DNA of 64,000 bases from Pedobacter glucosidilyticus DSM 23534 (GTDB lineage Bacteria; Bacteroidota; Bacteroidia; Sphingobacteriales; Sphingobacteriaceae): positions 26,589-90,588 of the forward strand of contig NZ_AULF01000023.1 of NCBI RefSeq assembly GCF_000425145.1, given 5' to 3'. This document shows, piece by piece, positions 17,035 through 26,628 of this stretch. A model generated the notes under the pieces. That model was not told the origin of the DNA. It worked only from the letters and a program-made list of their open reading frames with translations, and did no database searches. The position numbers were made by a program, and so were the translations under genes. The stretch's first letter is position 1; the number at the start of each line of letters is the position of its first letter.

Positions 17035-18901
17035 GTTGAGCAGCAACATAACCGGGTAGGGTAAAGTAAAAAGTTGTTCCTTTATTAATTTCGCTTTCTA
17101 CCCAAATTTGTCCTTGGTGTAATTCTACAAATTCTTTAGCTAGTATCAATCCTAAACCTGTTCCTTTTTCATCGGCAGTACCGGGTTTAGAATACCTGTT
17201 TTCTATCTTAAAGATTTCATCAACATACCCTTTTTCTATCCCGATGCCGTTATCGGTGATACTAAATAAAACTTCTTGCTTTTTTACATCTAGTTTAAGC
17301 TCTATTTTACCATTTGGGTGTGTAAACTTAATGGCATTGGTTATTAAGTTACGTAAAATGGTATTCAGCATTTGCCTATCTGCATTTACGTAAATAAGTT
17401 CTCTATAATTTAAGTTGATGGTAATATTTTTAGCATCGGCGGAAGCCAAAAATAATTGATGTGTTTCTGTTAATATATCTACCGCAGATAAGATTTGTAT
17501 TTTTGGTGCTAGGTTACCAGTTTGTATTCTAGACCAGCTTAGTAAATTTTCTAACAAGTTAAACACTTGTTTGGCACTACTATTCATTCTAAATGCGAGT
17601 TGTTGTATACGCTCTGTACTATACTTATCCGCGTTTTTATAAATCAACTCGCTAAAGCCTATTAAGGCGTTAAAAGGGTTTTTTAAATCATGAGCAATGA
17701 TAGAAAAGAATTTATCTTTTGTTGCATTAATTTCTTGTAAATGATTTTCGGTATTTTTTAATTGCGTAATATCATAACAAATAATCAGATAAGTTTCTAT
17801 TTGGTTGTCTGATATATATTCTGGAACAATTTGTATAGCAAAAAAATATTTTTTATGCTCTAATAAAATATCTAGTTTGGTTTCTTTTATAGATTTATCT
17901 TTTTGGGCACTTAATAAAATTTCTATCAAAGCTTTTTCTAAATAATCAGGCAAGCCCATAGCAAATAATGCTTTACCTAAAAAATGCTGGCTGTTTAGCT
18001 TTGTGAATTTACTTAATGCGTTGTTGGTATAAATACATCTAAAATTTTTATCTAAACGGATAATAAGCTCGGGAAGGTTTTCTGCTAAAGTTCTGTAGCT
18101 TTCTTCTTTGTCTTTTAGGTCTTTAAATAAAATACCTGTTGGGTTAAGAAAACTGGTTTCTACATTGGCTTTATAAATCAGAAAGAAAGATATGAGTTTA
18201 CCATAATGTCCAATTTGGTTTATAAATCCATCGTTAGTGGTATATAAGGTGAAACAAAACTCGCTTAAGATAGAAAAAGTTAAAGAGGCAAAAAGCAAAT
18301 AGAAAACTTTGTCATCAAAGTACTTTTTTCTTCTCACTAAAGTTAAACATGCTATACTTAAAATGATGATAACGATATACTCTGAATAAATTTTAAAATC
18401 TGTTTGACCAATACCTTCTACATAGCAAACAGGAAAATTTTTCCAATAAAGGATAGATAAAATAAGTAAGCCACTAATAAATAGGTAGATAAGGAAAATA
18501 TAATCTGCATTAAGTCTTTGTTTACGTTTTAAAAACCAGAAACCTACTAACAAAGTAATACTTTCTAAAAAGCGGGTGGCTATCCAAAATTGGTTGGCAT
18601 AAAATGCTGTACCATTTAGGATGTTCATGCCTTTATAGGTAAGGGCATGTAAAATATCTAGTATCCCGATGAATAAATAGGCTATACCAACCAAGAATAA
18701 ATAATTGTTATCAAGAATTTTTCTGGAGTTCCAGGTAACAATAAAAACAGCAAAAGCAACCGTTACAGAAAATAACTCAACCAGCGTATGAAAAAGCAGA
18801 TAACTTTCTTTTAAACTTAGAAACAAAACCAGCAACAGCAAGCTAGATGCAAACAAAGTGCGGTAGTTTTTTTTGATAAGATGGCTTATGGGTAGATTCA
18901 A
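17015..18901 (-). CDS. MASE3-PAS sensor histidine kinase
   Basis: The 628-residue protein has a seven-helix MASE3 sensory domain (about 15-240; signature LDILHALTYKGMNIL), a PAS domain (about 262-385), a HisKA domain with H404 in FFSIIAHDLKNPFNALIGF, and an HATPase domain (NLITNAIKFTHPNGK, DNGIGIEKGY, GTGLGLILAKEF). It should autophosphorylate and pass phosphate to a response regulator, but none is adjacent. The start appears to be TTG at 18901: no ATG lies nearby and a promoter-like element sits just upstream. The signal sensed is unknown. Confidence 0.9.
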   Translation of the reverse strand: MNLPISHLIKKNYRTLFASSLLLLVLFLSLKESYLLFHTLVELFSVTVAFAVFIVTWNSRKILDNNYLFLVGIAYLFIGILDILHALTYKGMNILNGTAFYANQFWIATRFLESITLLVGFWFLKRKQRLNADYIFLIYLFISGLLILSILYWKNFPVCYVEGIGQTDFKIYSEYIVIIILSIACLTLVRRKKYFDDKVFYLLFASLTFSILSEFCFTLYTTNDGFINQIGHYGKLISFFLIYKANVETSFLNPTGILFKDLKDKEESYRTLAENLPELIIRLDKNFRCIYTNNALSKFTKLNSQHFLGKALFAMGLPDYLEKALIEILLSAQKDKSIKETKLDILLEHKKYFFAIQIVPEYISDNQIETYLIICYDITQLKNTENHLQEINATKDKFFSIIAHDLKNPFNALIGFSELIYKNADKYSTERIQQLAFRMNSSAKQVFNLLENLLSWSRIQTGNLAPKIQILSAVDILTETHQLFLASADAKNITINLNYRELIYVNADRQMLNTILRNLITNAIKFTHPNGKIELKLDVKKQEVLFSITDNGIGIEKGYVDEIFKIENRYSKPGTADEKGTGLGLILAKEFVELHQGQIWVESEINKGTTFYFTLPGYVAAQPNILAG

Positions 18902-18919
18902 GCTGATTATTTATAAGTG

Positions 18920-18927
18920 CAAAAATA
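18920..18927 (-). promoter_or_regulatory. Possible -7 element of the MASE3 kinase gene
   Basis: The minus strand reads TATTTTTG, matching TAnnTTTG, about 18 bases upstream of the TTG start at 18901. No clear -33 element was found, so the call is weak, but it supports the chosen start. Confidence 0.35.
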
Positions 18928-18978
18928 ATTTTAATTTTATTATTTTACGCTTAATTAAAGACAGTAGTTTGTTTTGAC

Positions 18979-19656
18979 CTAAAAAAAATGCCAATTGATA
19001 GCTTTTTTACCTTGCTGTACTAAATAATGATTGGTTTTACTAAAAGGCTTTGAACCAAAAAAGCCACTATAGGCAGAGAATGGCGATGGGTGTGCAGATT
19101 TAATAATGAAATGCTTACCTGTGTCTATCAAAGCTATTTTTTGTTGTGCAAATTTACCCCATAGTATAAAAACAAGTTTCTCTTTATGTAGCGATAAGGC
19201 TTTAATTGCTGCATCAGTAAAAACTTCCCAACCTTGGTTTTGGTGCGAACCGGCTTTTCCAGCTTCTACTGTTAAAGTAGCATTTAAAAGTAATACGCCT
19301 TGTTTAGCCCAACTGCTTAAGTTTCCATGTAATGGAATTTTAAAGCCCGGGATATCATCACTTAATTCTTTATAAATATTTTGAAGAGAAGGTGGTAATT
19401 TTACGTTTTCTTTAACGGAAAAAGATAAACCATGTGCCTGCCCAGCACCATGGTAAGGGTCTTGACCTAGTATCACAACCTTAACATCATCAAAAGGAGT
19501 TAAATTAAAAGCGTTAAATATTTCTGCTCCGGGTGGGTATATGGTTTTGCCTTTTTTCTTTTCTTCTTGCAAAAATTGCTTTAGTTGAAGCATGTAATCT
19601 TTTTCAAATTCTTCTCCTAAAACAGCCAACCAAGATGATTCTAATTGTACAGACAT
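18979..19656 (-). CDS. ung: Uracil-DNA glycosylase
   Basis: The 225-residue protein is a family 1 UDG that removes uracil from DNA in base excision repair. The water-activating loop GQDPYHG is at 64-70 (catalytic D66), the Gly-Ser loop [22 protein letters not shown] follows, and the DNA-intercalation loop is [15 protein letters not shown] near residue 188-202. Length is typical. It is transcribed divergently from the next gene at 19735 and is downstream of nothing obvious on its own strand. Confidence 0.97.
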   Translation of the reverse strand: MSVQLESSWLAVLGEEFEKDYMLQLKQFLQEEKKKGKTIYPPGAEIFNAFNLTPFDDVKVVILGQDPYHGAGQAHGLSFSVKENVKLPPSLQNIYKELSDDIPGFKIPLHGNLSSWAKQGVLLLNATLTVEAGKAGSHQNQGWEVFTDAAIKALSLHKEKLVFILWGKFAQQKIALIDTGKHFIIKSAHPSPFSAYSGFFGSKPFSKTNHYLVQQGKKAINWHFF

Positions 19657-19734
19657 ATTTCTTTATCTTTTTATTGATTAAAAGCTCAAATAAACGATAT
19701 TTGCAGCCACTAAAGTATATTAAATACATTTGAC

Positions 19735-20301
19735 ATGCCAAATTTCATTAGAATTATATTAGGAGCCTTAATTCTTGGAGCTGCTATTACCTTAATTGTT
19801 TTTTCTTATTGGGGATGGGGAATTCTTTTAATTTTCATATCCATCTTAGTTTTTGTTACCTATATCTTTAACGAGAAAATGCTGATAGCGCAATGGTTTT
19901 TGAGAAAAGAAAATATGGAAAAAGCAGAAGCTTGGTTAGCTAGTATCAAAAACTACGAAAAAGAGTTGTTTAAAGGCCAGTGGGGATATTACCATTTGTT
20001 ATTAGGTTTAATAGAATCTAGAAAATCCCCAATGAAATCAGAAAAGTTCTTTAAAAAGGCTTTATCTTTTGGTTTAACGATGGATCATAACATCGCCTTA
20101 GCAAATTTAAGTTTAGCTGGTGTAGAGATGGGAAAAAGAAATAAGCGTGAAGCACAAAGATTATTAAAAGAAGCAGAGAAAGCCGATAAGAATAAGCTTT
20201 TAGCTGAGCAAATTAAAATGATGAAAGGCCAGATGAGTATGCTAGATAAAACCCAAATGGTACGTGGTGGCAGAGGCGGAAGCGGATTTAGGCAGTTTTA
20301 A
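19735..20301 (+). CDS. Membrane protein with TPR-like soluble domain, unknown
   Basis: The 188-residue protein begins with two closely spaced membrane helices (about 4-47), then a helical region with tetratricopeptide-like periodicity (about 55-165; AEAWLASIKNYEKELFKGQWGYYHLLLGLIES, KSEKFFKKALSFGLTMDHNIALANLSLAGVEMGKRNK in sequence) and a short Gly/Arg tail (RGGRGGSGFRQF). I do not recognise a named family. It is divergent from ung and followed by a strong terminator hairpin. Confidence 0.65.
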   Translation: MPNFIRIILGALILGAAITLIVFSYWGWGILLIFISILVFVTYIFNEKMLIAQWFLRKENMEKAEAWLASIKNYEKELFKGQWGYYHLLLGLIESRKSPMKSEKFFKKALSFGLTMDHNIALANLSLAGVEMGKRNKREAQRLLKEAEKADKNKLLAEQIKMMKGQMSMLDKTQMVRGGRGGSGFRQF

Positions 20302-20324
20302 TAGTATAGAAATTTTATAAAATC

Positions 20325-20355
20325 AGAGGCTCGAAAAATTTCGGGCCTTTTTTAT
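20325..20355. terminator. Intrinsic terminator after the TPR-like gene
   Basis: The arms AGGCTCGAAA and TTTCGGGCCT pair fully (one G-U), followed by a T-run on the plus strand. It sits between convergent genes and slightly overlaps the 3' end of the GtrA gene. Confidence 0.8.
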
Positions 20356-20855
20356 TTTTCTTTCCTAACCCTAAAAGAGAAATACCTTTGCGATAAATAG
20401 CTAAAACCGATGATGATTACCGTAGTTAAAATTGCAGATGGTGTAGGGTACCAGCCAAACTGCTCTACAAATAGTTTTAAAAACAGATAATTTAAAACTA
20501 CACAAGCCATTACTACTATGATATACCTTACAAATTGTATTCTTCTGCGTAGGTAAGAGCCTTTAAAAACCACAAACATATTTAAGTAAAAACCTATCGG
20601 CATGGTTATAAAAAAGGCTATTAAGAATGCTGCAATATGTGGGCTTATGGCTATAAAGGGTAAATGAACAATTTGCTTTTTTAAGACGAAGTTATAAGAA
20701 ACAAAGTAGATCAAAATGTTTAAGGCCGTGTTTGAACCTCCACAAGCGGCATAACGGTAAGTTTGTAGCGGCATAAATCTTCTGAAGATTGGATAGAAAA
20801 AATCAACAGTTTTAAGTATGGTTTCTTTAATGAAATAGTGAAGGCTTAAAAGCAT
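20352..20855 (-). CDS. GtrA family membrane protein
   Basis: I chose the ATG at 20855 because the in-frame extension to 20948 lies inside the upstream MFS gene. The 167-residue product has four membrane helices and the GtrA N-terminal motif YRYAACGGSNTALNILIYF (about 33-51 of this form). GtrA-like proteins are thought to flip undecaprenyl-linked sugars during cell-surface polysaccharide glycosylation. It lies 21 bases downstream of the MFS gene and may be cotranscribed with it. A glycosyltransferase partner is not adjacent. Confidence 0.83.
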   Translation of the reverse strand: MLLSLHYFIKETILKTVDFFYPIFRRFMPLQTYRYAACGGSNTALNILIYFVSYNFVLKKQIVHLPFIAISPHIAAFLIAFFITMPIGFYLNMFVVFKGSYLRRRIQFVRYIIVVMACVVLNYLFLKLFVEQFGWYPTPSAILTTVIIIGFSYLSQRYFSFRVRKEK

Positions 20856-20875
20856 AAACAAGAATACAAAAATCT

Positions 20876-22096
20876 TTAACTTTTTGGTGCATGTCTTCTC
20901 ATGCTTTTTGCAGCAGTAAAAACACTTATTAGAACCAAAATAGAACAAACAAAAAATGGTGCCCCAGGAAAAATGAATGGTGCTTTATCTCCTGTAAAGA
21001 AAGCAAAAAGGTTAGTCATTACTGGTGGTGCTACAATGGTTGTAGCGCTCATTAAGCTTGTTAAAGCACCTTGAAGCTCTCCTTGCTCATTTGTTGGGGC
21101 ATAACCGCTAATAATACTTTGAAGTGCTGGTCCGGCTATGCCTCCTAAAGAATAGGGGATGATAAAGGCAAACATCATCCATCCTTCAGCAGCAAAAGCA
21201 AATAATAGTAGGCCTAGGCTGTAAAAAGCTAAGCCAATGTATAAGCTTTTCTCCTGTCCGAACTTAGGAATTACCCACCTGATGATACCTACTTGTACAA
21301 TACCTATCATTAAGCCTATAAAGCCTAAAGAATAGCCCACCCAAGCTTCGTTCCACTTAAATTTTTCCATCCCATAAAAAGACCAAGTACTTTGCAAACC
21401 GTTATTGGCAATATACATGAGGATAAGGGTTAATACTAAACCATATACAGCTGGATATTTTTTCAATTGATATAATGAGCCTAGTGGATTTGCTCTTTTA
21501 ATATCAAAAGGACGTCTTTTTTCTACCGGTAAAGATTCTGGTAACACAAAGTATCCGTAAATAACATTTAAAAAACTTAGACCTGCGGCAGCAAAAAATG
21601 GTATTCTGGAACCAAATTGACCTAAAACACCACCTAGTACTGGTCCTAGAATAAAACCTAAACCAAAGGCAGCGCCAATTAAACCAAAATTTTGAGCTCT
21701 TTTTTCTGGTGTGCTAACATCAGCAATATAGGCCGATGCTGTTGTAAAGCTTGCTCCGGTAAACCCAGCAATGATACGTCCTACAAATAACCATCCTATG
21801 GTAGGAGCAAAAGCTAGTAGTAAATAATCAATCCCGAAACCTAATAAAGAAAATAGTAAAACAGGTCTTCTACCGTATCTATCACTTAAATTTCCTAACA
21901 ATGGGGCACAAATAAATTGCACAAAAGCATAAGCAAAAGTTAACCAGCCGCCAATACTTGCTGCTTCACTAATATTTCCGTGGATGAGTTCTGAAATAAG
22001 AGTAGGCAGTACCGGAATGATGATACCTAAACCAGTAACATCTATCAATAAAGTAATAAAGATAAACCCGAGTGCTGTATTTTTAGGCTCTTTCAT
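20876..22096 (-). CDS. MFS transporter, tetracycline-efflux (TCR/Tet) type
   Basis: The 406-residue protein has 12 predicted helices. Between helices 2 and 3 is motif A, GNLSDRYGRRPVLLFSLLG (about 63-81), and motif C is seen as GFILGPVLGGVLG (about 146-158). The N-terminal LGFIFITLLIDVTGLGIIIPVLPTL is typical of TCR/Tet proton antiporters. Homologues are often annotated as tetracycline resistance proteins, but sequence alone does not show that this one exports tetracycline. It stands between udk and the GtrA gene on the same strand. Confidence 0.88.
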   Translation of the reverse strand: MKEPKNTALGFIFITLLIDVTGLGIIIPVLPTLISELIHGNISEAASIGGWLTFAYAFVQFICAPLLGNLSDRYGRRPVLLFSLLGFGIDYLLLAFAPTIGWLFVGRIIAGFTGASFTTASAYIADVSTPEKRAQNFGLIGAAFGLGFILGPVLGGVLGQFGSRIPFFAAAGLSFLNVIYGYFVLPESLPVEKRRPFDIKRANPLGSLYQLKKYPAVYGLVLTLILMYIANNGLQSTWSFYGMEKFKWNEAWVGYSLGFIGLMIGIVQVGIIRWVIPKFGQEKSLYIGLAFYSLGLLLFAFAAEGWMMFAFIIPYSLGGIAGPALQSIISGYAPTNEQGELQGALTSLMSATTIVAPPVMTNLFAFFTGDKAPFIFPGAPFFVCSILVLISVFTAAKSMRRHAPKS

Positions 22097-22173
22097 TATA
22101 TAGAGATGATATTTTTATTAAGACATCTGGCTTTTCTCATGAAATAAATCTCTTTAAACTCAGCTCTAAAGAG

Positions 22174-22809
22174 TTATATATTTAGTTTTAAACGTAATTC
22201 TCGGGAAATTTCATCGGTTAAATCTAAAATGTTTCTAAGTTCATTGGTAGAGTTATCTGCAATTTTATCGCAACGGTTACGATGAGGTAATAGAAATTCT
22301 TCATAAGCAGGCATCACATGGTTTTCCCATTTATACATCACATCTTCTTCCGAATATCCTCTTTCTATTAAATCTCGATTCAAACGCCTTTCCAGTGCTA
22401 TTTCTGTTGCAGCATCAATGAAAATACGGTAGTTAAAAAGCGGGTCTACGCTTGGGTAATGATAAATAAATAATCCCTCGATAATTAAAATAGGAGCAGG
22501 CTTAATTTCTAAGATTTTAGGAACCGCATTGCTATTGTTAAAAGTATATTCTTTTTTATAAACGGTTTGGTAATTTAATAAGCTGGTGATATCTCTTTCA
22601 AAAGCCTCAATATCAATACATGAAGGTAAGTCAAAGTTATAAAGCTTATTTTCTTCAGCAGATAAATCACCTACCGGGATATAATAATCATCCTGAGAAA
22701 CTAAACAAACCTCCTCTGGTGTAAAATGATTTAAAAAACAGTTTAAAAAAAACGTTTTACCCGAGCCACTGCCTCCAGCAACCCCTATCACAAAAGGCTT
22801 ATTGTTCAT
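22174..22809 (-). CDS. udk: Uridine kinase
   Basis: The 211-residue P-loop kinase has Walker A at 12-19 (GGSGSGKT), the uridine kinase motifs SQDDYYIP (about 39-46) and YNFDLPSCID (about 58-67), and RRLNRDLIERGYSEEDVMYKWENHV near 140-165. It phosphorylates uridine and cytidine to UMP/CMP in pyrimidine salvage. Its start overlaps the end of the LysM gene by 11 bases, so the two are translationally linked. Confidence 0.92.
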   Translation of the reverse strand: MNNKPFVIGVAGGSGSGKTFFLNCFLNHFTPEEVCLVSQDDYYIPVGDLSAEENKLYNFDLPSCIDIEAFERDITSLLNYQTVYKKEYTFNNSNAVPKILEIKPAPILIIEGLFIYHYPSVDPLFNYRIFIDAATEIALERRLNRDLIERGYSEEDVMYKWENHVMPAYEEFLLPHRNRCDKIADNSTNELRNILDLTDEISRELRLKLNI

Positions 22810-23704
22810 TTGGAAGTCCGTATGTAATGTTTACTAAAAACCTTTTATCTAGCGCACCTAAAGCATCAGAAGCTGCTTTGGTAATCACAATAATAACATC
22901 TTTGGTGGTTTCGTTCTCGGTATATTTACCTACAACTTTCGCAAAAACGCTTCTATTGGTCATAGGGTTGGTAATTTTTACAATAGTACCTACAGGGGCA
23001 AGCTTGTGTAAAGCGTAGCTTTTGGTGGCGTCTAGGTTTTCGTCGTTTATCCAAACGGCAATGCCTTTTTCATTTTTCTCAGTAATACCATATCTATTTC
23101 TTGGTATTTCTATACCTGAGTTAGAGTCTGTTGAGTCTATGTATTTAATTTTAACTTCAGGCTTTGTAATTTGTTCTTTAACTACTTCTGGTTTACCTGT
23201 TTGGGTATTTTTAACCACTTCTGGTTTTAGGCTAACTTCATCATTAACTAAAACTTTTAATGTTTGGCCAATACTTAAGCCTGTAGTTTTAAGGTTGTTG
23301 AGGAGCTTTAAATCATCCACACGCATATTGTATTTACTGGCAATACTGTAAAGTGTTTCTTTAGCTTGCACAACGTGTATTGATTCTCTTTTACCGTTGT
23401 TTTGCGCAGTGTTTGATGAAGAATTAAAACTTACAGGTTTTTGCTCTGCAAAAGGTCTATCGGTTGGTATTTTTATAACCTGACCAATGCTAAGCGCAAC
23501 ATTATTATTGAAATCCATAATTGCTTTTGGCGAAACATTATATTTTCTGCCTAACGCATAATAGTTTTCTTTTGGTTCTATTTTATGTAGGATAACTTTT
23601 TTTCCGGCAGAATTTTCTATACCTACAGAGTCTACTAAGGTAGTTGCAGAGGCAGAAAATGATAGTATAGAAAAGGTTATTAATAAGATTGTTTTAAGCT
23701 TCAT
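22799..23704 (-). CDS. LysM-repeat secreted protein with a C-terminal double-psi-barrel-like domain
   Basis: The 301-residue protein has a signal peptide (1-20), two LysM peptidoglycan-binding repeats (about 40-83, EPKENYYALGRKYNVS; and about 110-153, QAKETLYSIASKYNMR), a Lys/Val/Glu-rich linker (about 155-190) and a C-terminal RlpA-like domain (about 205-300; LHKLAPVGTIVKITNPMTNR and FAKVVGKY). It should act at the cell wall. The catalytic Asp of lytic RlpA proteins is not obvious, so it may be structural. It is upstream of and overlapping udk. Confidence 0.82.
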   Translation of the reverse strand: MKLKTILLITFSILSFSASATTLVDSVGIENSAGKKVILHKIEPKENYYALGRKYNVSPKAIMDFNNNVALSIGQVIKIPTDRPFAEQKPVSFNSSSNTAQNNGKRESIHVVQAKETLYSIASKYNMRVDDLKLLNNLKTTGLSIGQTLKVLVNDEVSLKPEVVKNTQTGKPEVVKEQITKPEVKIKYIDSTDSNSGIEIPRNRYGITEKNEKGIAVWINDENLDATKSYALHKLAPVGTIVKITNPMTNRSVFAKVVGKYTENETTKDVIIVITKAASDALGALDKRFLVNITYGLPNEQ

Positions 23705-23735
23705 GTATTAAGGTCTTCTCTGAAAAACTTTGCAA

Positions 23736-24479
23736 TTATAGTAAATAACTCACAATTTCTGATTTGTTTCTGATGTATACCAGCTTGCCGAGCCACACAA
23801 AGAACGTATCTTCTGCTAGTTTTTGTATGTTGTCATTTAAAATATCAGAAAGTAAAATATTGTTTTCTTTATTATAAACTTCAATTATTTGGGTGTAGCT
23901 GTCTTTATTTTTAAGATATAAGCTTCTTATGAAAAGGTCTTTGTAAATTAATTGTTGCGCTGTTTCCCAAATATTTTCAGCTAGTTGATGTTCTGGTAAG
24001 ATAATTTGATTTTGAAGCTGTTGTAGGTTTTTATCTGCTTTAAGTAAACCTAAAGACTTTCCCGTATTTAAATCTAACAACTCTAGTTTACGAGGCATTA
24101 TTTTGGCATTATAAGCTAAAATACCTTCTTTGTAAATGGCTTGTGCAGTATGACTATAATTTTGCCAAACGATATTTTTATCAACTAAATTAAAGACCAA
24201 TATGTTTTTTTGTGTAGGCGCAAATTCGTTCTCAAAACCATGTAATATCAATTTATGTTGATACAGAGCTAATAATCCTAATTGCCACTTTTCTTCAAAA
24301 GAATAGTTAAGGATAAGAAAGCATTTTTGGTTAAAATCATAAACAGAAAATAACACCTGTTTTGTTAAAGTTCTGCTTTCTATAGCCATGCAATTTAGCT
24401 CGTCATCTAAAACTATTTTCCAGATAATTCCCTCTATTTGCTGTTTTAATAAGGGCTTTAATGTATCTTTATTTAACAT
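23736..24479 (-). CDS. Conserved hypothetical protein, DUF4905-like
   Basis: I chose the ATG at 24479 over a TTG at 24488. The 247-residue protein is predicted soluble, without signal peptide, and rich in Leu, Gln, Asn and Lys with WD-like short strands (IWKIVLDDELNCMAIESRT, KQVLFSVYDFNQKCFLILNY, GLLALYQHKLILHGFEN). It resembles the Sphingobacteriales DUF4905 family, recalled without a search. No catalytic motif is visible. Minus-strand TATTTTTG at 24486-24493 would give a leaderless or very short leader transcript. Confidence 0.6.
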   Translation of the reverse strand: MLNKDTLKPLLKQQIEGIIWKIVLDDELNCMAIESRTLTKQVLFSVYDFNQKCFLILNYSFEEKWQLGLLALYQHKLILHGFENEFAPTQKNILVFNLVDKNIVWQNYSHTAQAIYKEGILAYNAKIMPRKLELLDLNTGKSLGLLKADKNLQQLQNQIILPEHQLAENIWETAQQLIYKDLFIRSLYLKNKDSYTQIIEVYNKENNILLSDILNDNIQKLAEDTFFVWLGKLVYIRNKSEIVSYLL

Positions 24480-24505
24480 CTTATTCAAAAATAGAAATTA
24501 ATATC

Positions 24506-25837
24506 ATGAAGCATATCTTTTATCTCTTTATAAGCTTGTTTTTAAGCAATCATCTAGTGATAGCGCAGCCAAAAGTTTATCAGTTTAATTTAAAACAAGA
24601 AATAAATCCAGCTGCTTGGCGCACTACCAGAATTGCTATAGAAAATGCCAAACAACAAAAGGCTGATGTTTTATTAATACACATGAATACCTTTGGCGGA
24701 ATGCTAGACTATGCAGACTCCATACGCTCTGCTATTTTGACTGTACCTATGGAAACTATTGTTTTTATTGACAATAATGCAGCATCAGCAGGTGCTTTAA
24801 TTGCTATAGCTTGTGATAAAATATATATGCACAAAGGAGCAAGCATTGGCGCTGCAAGTGTTGTAAATGCAGAAGGAGAGGTGCTGCCAGAAAAATATCA
24901 ATCCTACATGCGTGGCTTAATGCGTACCACAGCAGAGAGTAAAGGTAGAAATCCCAAAATAGCAGAAGGTTTTGTTGACCCTGATTTAGATATACCCAAT
25001 ATTAAACCAAAGGGTAAAGTGCTTACTTTTACCACTGCAGAAGCTATTGCTAATGGTTTTTGCAATGCAGAGGCCAGCTCTGTAAAAGAACTATTAGCTA
25101 AAGAAGGCTTAAAGTCTTACGATTTAGAAGTTTATCAGCCAACTTTAATAGACAATATTATAGGCTTTTTAATAAACCCGGCTGTAAGTGGTGTTTTAAT
25201 TTTATTGATTATTGGGGGGATTTATTTCGAGTTGCAAGCACCCGGAATTGGTTTTGCCTTACTTGTATCAGTAGTTGCGGCCTTACTTTTCTTTGCTCCT
25301 TTATATTTAGAAGGTTTAGCCGATAATTGGGAGATTTTATTATTTATTGTTGGGATAGCTTTACTCGTGTTAGAAATATTTTTCATTCCTGGGTTTGGTA
25401 TTTTTGGTATTTTAGGCATTGTAATGATGATTAGCGGATTGGCTTTTAGCCTTATTTTAAACGATTTTTTTGATTTTAATGTTACTAGCGGAGAGCGTTT
25501 AACCAATTCTTTCTTACTGGTTCTCCTCTCTATGATTGGGGCTATTGTGGTAGGTGCTTTCTTTGGGGGCAATGTGCTAAAATCTAAAATGTTTAAAAGG
25601 TTAGTTTTGGAAGATGAGCAGCAAGCTACACAAGGGTATCAGGTAAGAAAACCAGATACCACTTTTATTGGTAAAATTGGTTTTGCTAAAACCGATTTAC
25701 GCCCATCAGGTAAAATAGAAATAGATGGTAATTGGTACGATGCTGTATCTAACGATGGATTTATTGAGAACGGAACGAATATTGTTGTAAGTAAAATTGA
25801 AAATTATAATCTCGTAGTTAGAAAATCAAATAGCTAA
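24506..25837 (+). CDS. NfeD-family membrane serine protease (ClpP-class)
   Basis: The ATG at 24506 gives a signal peptide (MKHIFYLFISLFLSNHLVIAQ) and a 443-residue protein. A ClpP-crotonase protease domain follows (about 22-210), with the nucleophile in NNAASAGALIAIACD and the general base Lys in HKGASIGAA. Three or four membrane helices (about 230-355) and a C-terminal OB-fold NfeD domain (about 380-443) follow. Such proteins cleave membrane substrates such as stomatins; no stomatin gene is adjacent. It is divergent from the DUF4905-like gene and precedes dps by 28 bases. Confidence 0.9.
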   Translation: MKHIFYLFISLFLSNHLVIAQPKVYQFNLKQEINPAAWRTTRIAIENAKQQKADVLLIHMNTFGGMLDYADSIRSAILTVPMETIVFIDNNAASAGALIAIACDKIYMHKGASIGAASVVNAEGEVLPEKYQSYMRGLMRTTAESKGRNPKIAEGFVDPDLDIPNIKPKGKVLTFTTAEAIANGFCNAEASSVKELLAKEGLKSYDLEVYQPTLIDNIIGFLINPAVSGVLILLIIGGIYFELQAPGIGFALLVSVVAALLFFAPLYLEGLADNWEILLFIVGIALLVLEIFFIPGFGIFGILGIVMMISGLAFSLILNDFFDFNVTSGERLTNSFLLVLLSMIGAIVVGAFFGGNVLKSKMFKRLVLEDEQQATQGYQVRKPDTTFIGKIGFAKTDLRPSGKIEIDGNWYDAVSNDGFIENGTNIVVSKIENYNLVVRKSNS

Positions 25838-25865
25838 TTACCCTTTAATTTAAATTATACTTATT

Positions 25866-26348
25866 ATGGCAACAAACAAAATAGGATTAAACGACAAAAA
25901 AGTAGTAGCGCTAGTGGACCAACTGAATGATTTATTAGCTAATTATCAAGTACATTATCAAAAACTTAGAGGCTGCCATTGGAATGTAAGAGGAAACGAC
26001 TTTTTTACCCTCCATGTAAAGTTTGAAGAACTGTATAACAATGCACAACTTACCATTGATGAACTTGCCGAACGTGTGTTAACCTTAGGCAAATCTCCAT
26101 ACAGCACTTTTAAAAGCTATACAGAAGTTGCAAAAATTAAAGAGATAGAAACAGAAGGAATGGCTCCGGCAAAAATGGTTGATGCTATATTGGAAGACTA
26201 TAAAACCCTTATTGATCTGGAAAGAGAAATCATTGAGAACGCATCAGAAAATGCAAATGATGAAGGTACAGCCGATATGATTACAGGCTTTATGAAGTTC
26301 CAAGAAAAAACCAGTTGGATGTTGAGAGCCTACAACGGTAATAAATAA
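25866..26348 (+). CDS. dps: Dps-family ferritin-like DNA-protection protein
   Basis: The 160-residue helical protein has the inter-subunit ferroxidase ligands H38, H50, D65 and E69, with the 12-15-4 spacing of E. coli Dps, within KLRGCHWNVRGNDFFTLH and TIDELAERVLTLG. Dps dodecamers oxidise Fe(II) with peroxide and store iron, protecting DNA. Length is normal. It follows the NfeD gene closely and is closed by a hairpin terminator. No OxyR or Fur site was recognised upstream. Confidence 0.94.
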   Translation: MATNKIGLNDKKVVALVDQLNDLLANYQVHYQKLRGCHWNVRGNDFFTLHVKFEELYNNAQLTIDELAERVLTLGKSPYSTFKSYTEVAKIKEIETEGMAPAKMVDAILEDYKTLIDLEREIIENASENANDEGTADMITGFMKFQEKTSWMLRAYNGNK

Positions 26349-26366
26349 TTTTAATCATGATGATTT

Positions 26367-26401
26367 AAAAAGGTGTCTACTTTTAGTAGATGCCTTTTTT
26401 T
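26367..26401 (+). terminator. Intrinsic terminator after dps
   Basis: GGTGTCTAC pairs with GTAGATGCC (including G-U pairs) around a TTTTA loop, and is followed by a run of seven T. Confidence 0.8.
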
Positions 26402-26628
26402 ATGCCTAAAAAAATGCTCTACAACGCTTTTTAAACGCTAATTTGAATGATGAATCTGCCAATTCAAGTTAGTTTTTCATTCTTTTTAATCTTGATATTT
26501 GAAATAGCTCATAGTGGCAAACCAATTATTTCATGTAAATCTATTTTAATTATCATAATCAGGTTTTAAAAACGCTGTTATGAGTTCTTAATAGTTTTAT
26601 GATTTCTCATTTTTTAAACTCAATAACT
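26402..26628. other. Non-coding upstream region of the lyase-like genes
   Basis: This AT-rich stretch contains no ORF worth calling. A TTGAAT...ATTCAA imperfect inverted repeat lies at about 26442-26466. No clear TAnnTTTG promoter was found, so the two secreted genes downstream may use a different promoter or be activated. Confidence 0.4.

Noticed and set aside
20856..20948. Longer GtrA protein starting at 20948
   Set aside because: The extension lies inside the MFS gene, and the start there is not ATG. The ATG at 20855 gives a normal GtrA N-terminus.
26602..26628. Ten-residue N-terminal extension of the lyase-like protein
   Set aside because: It would place polar residues before a complete signal peptide; the ATG at 26629 is the better start.
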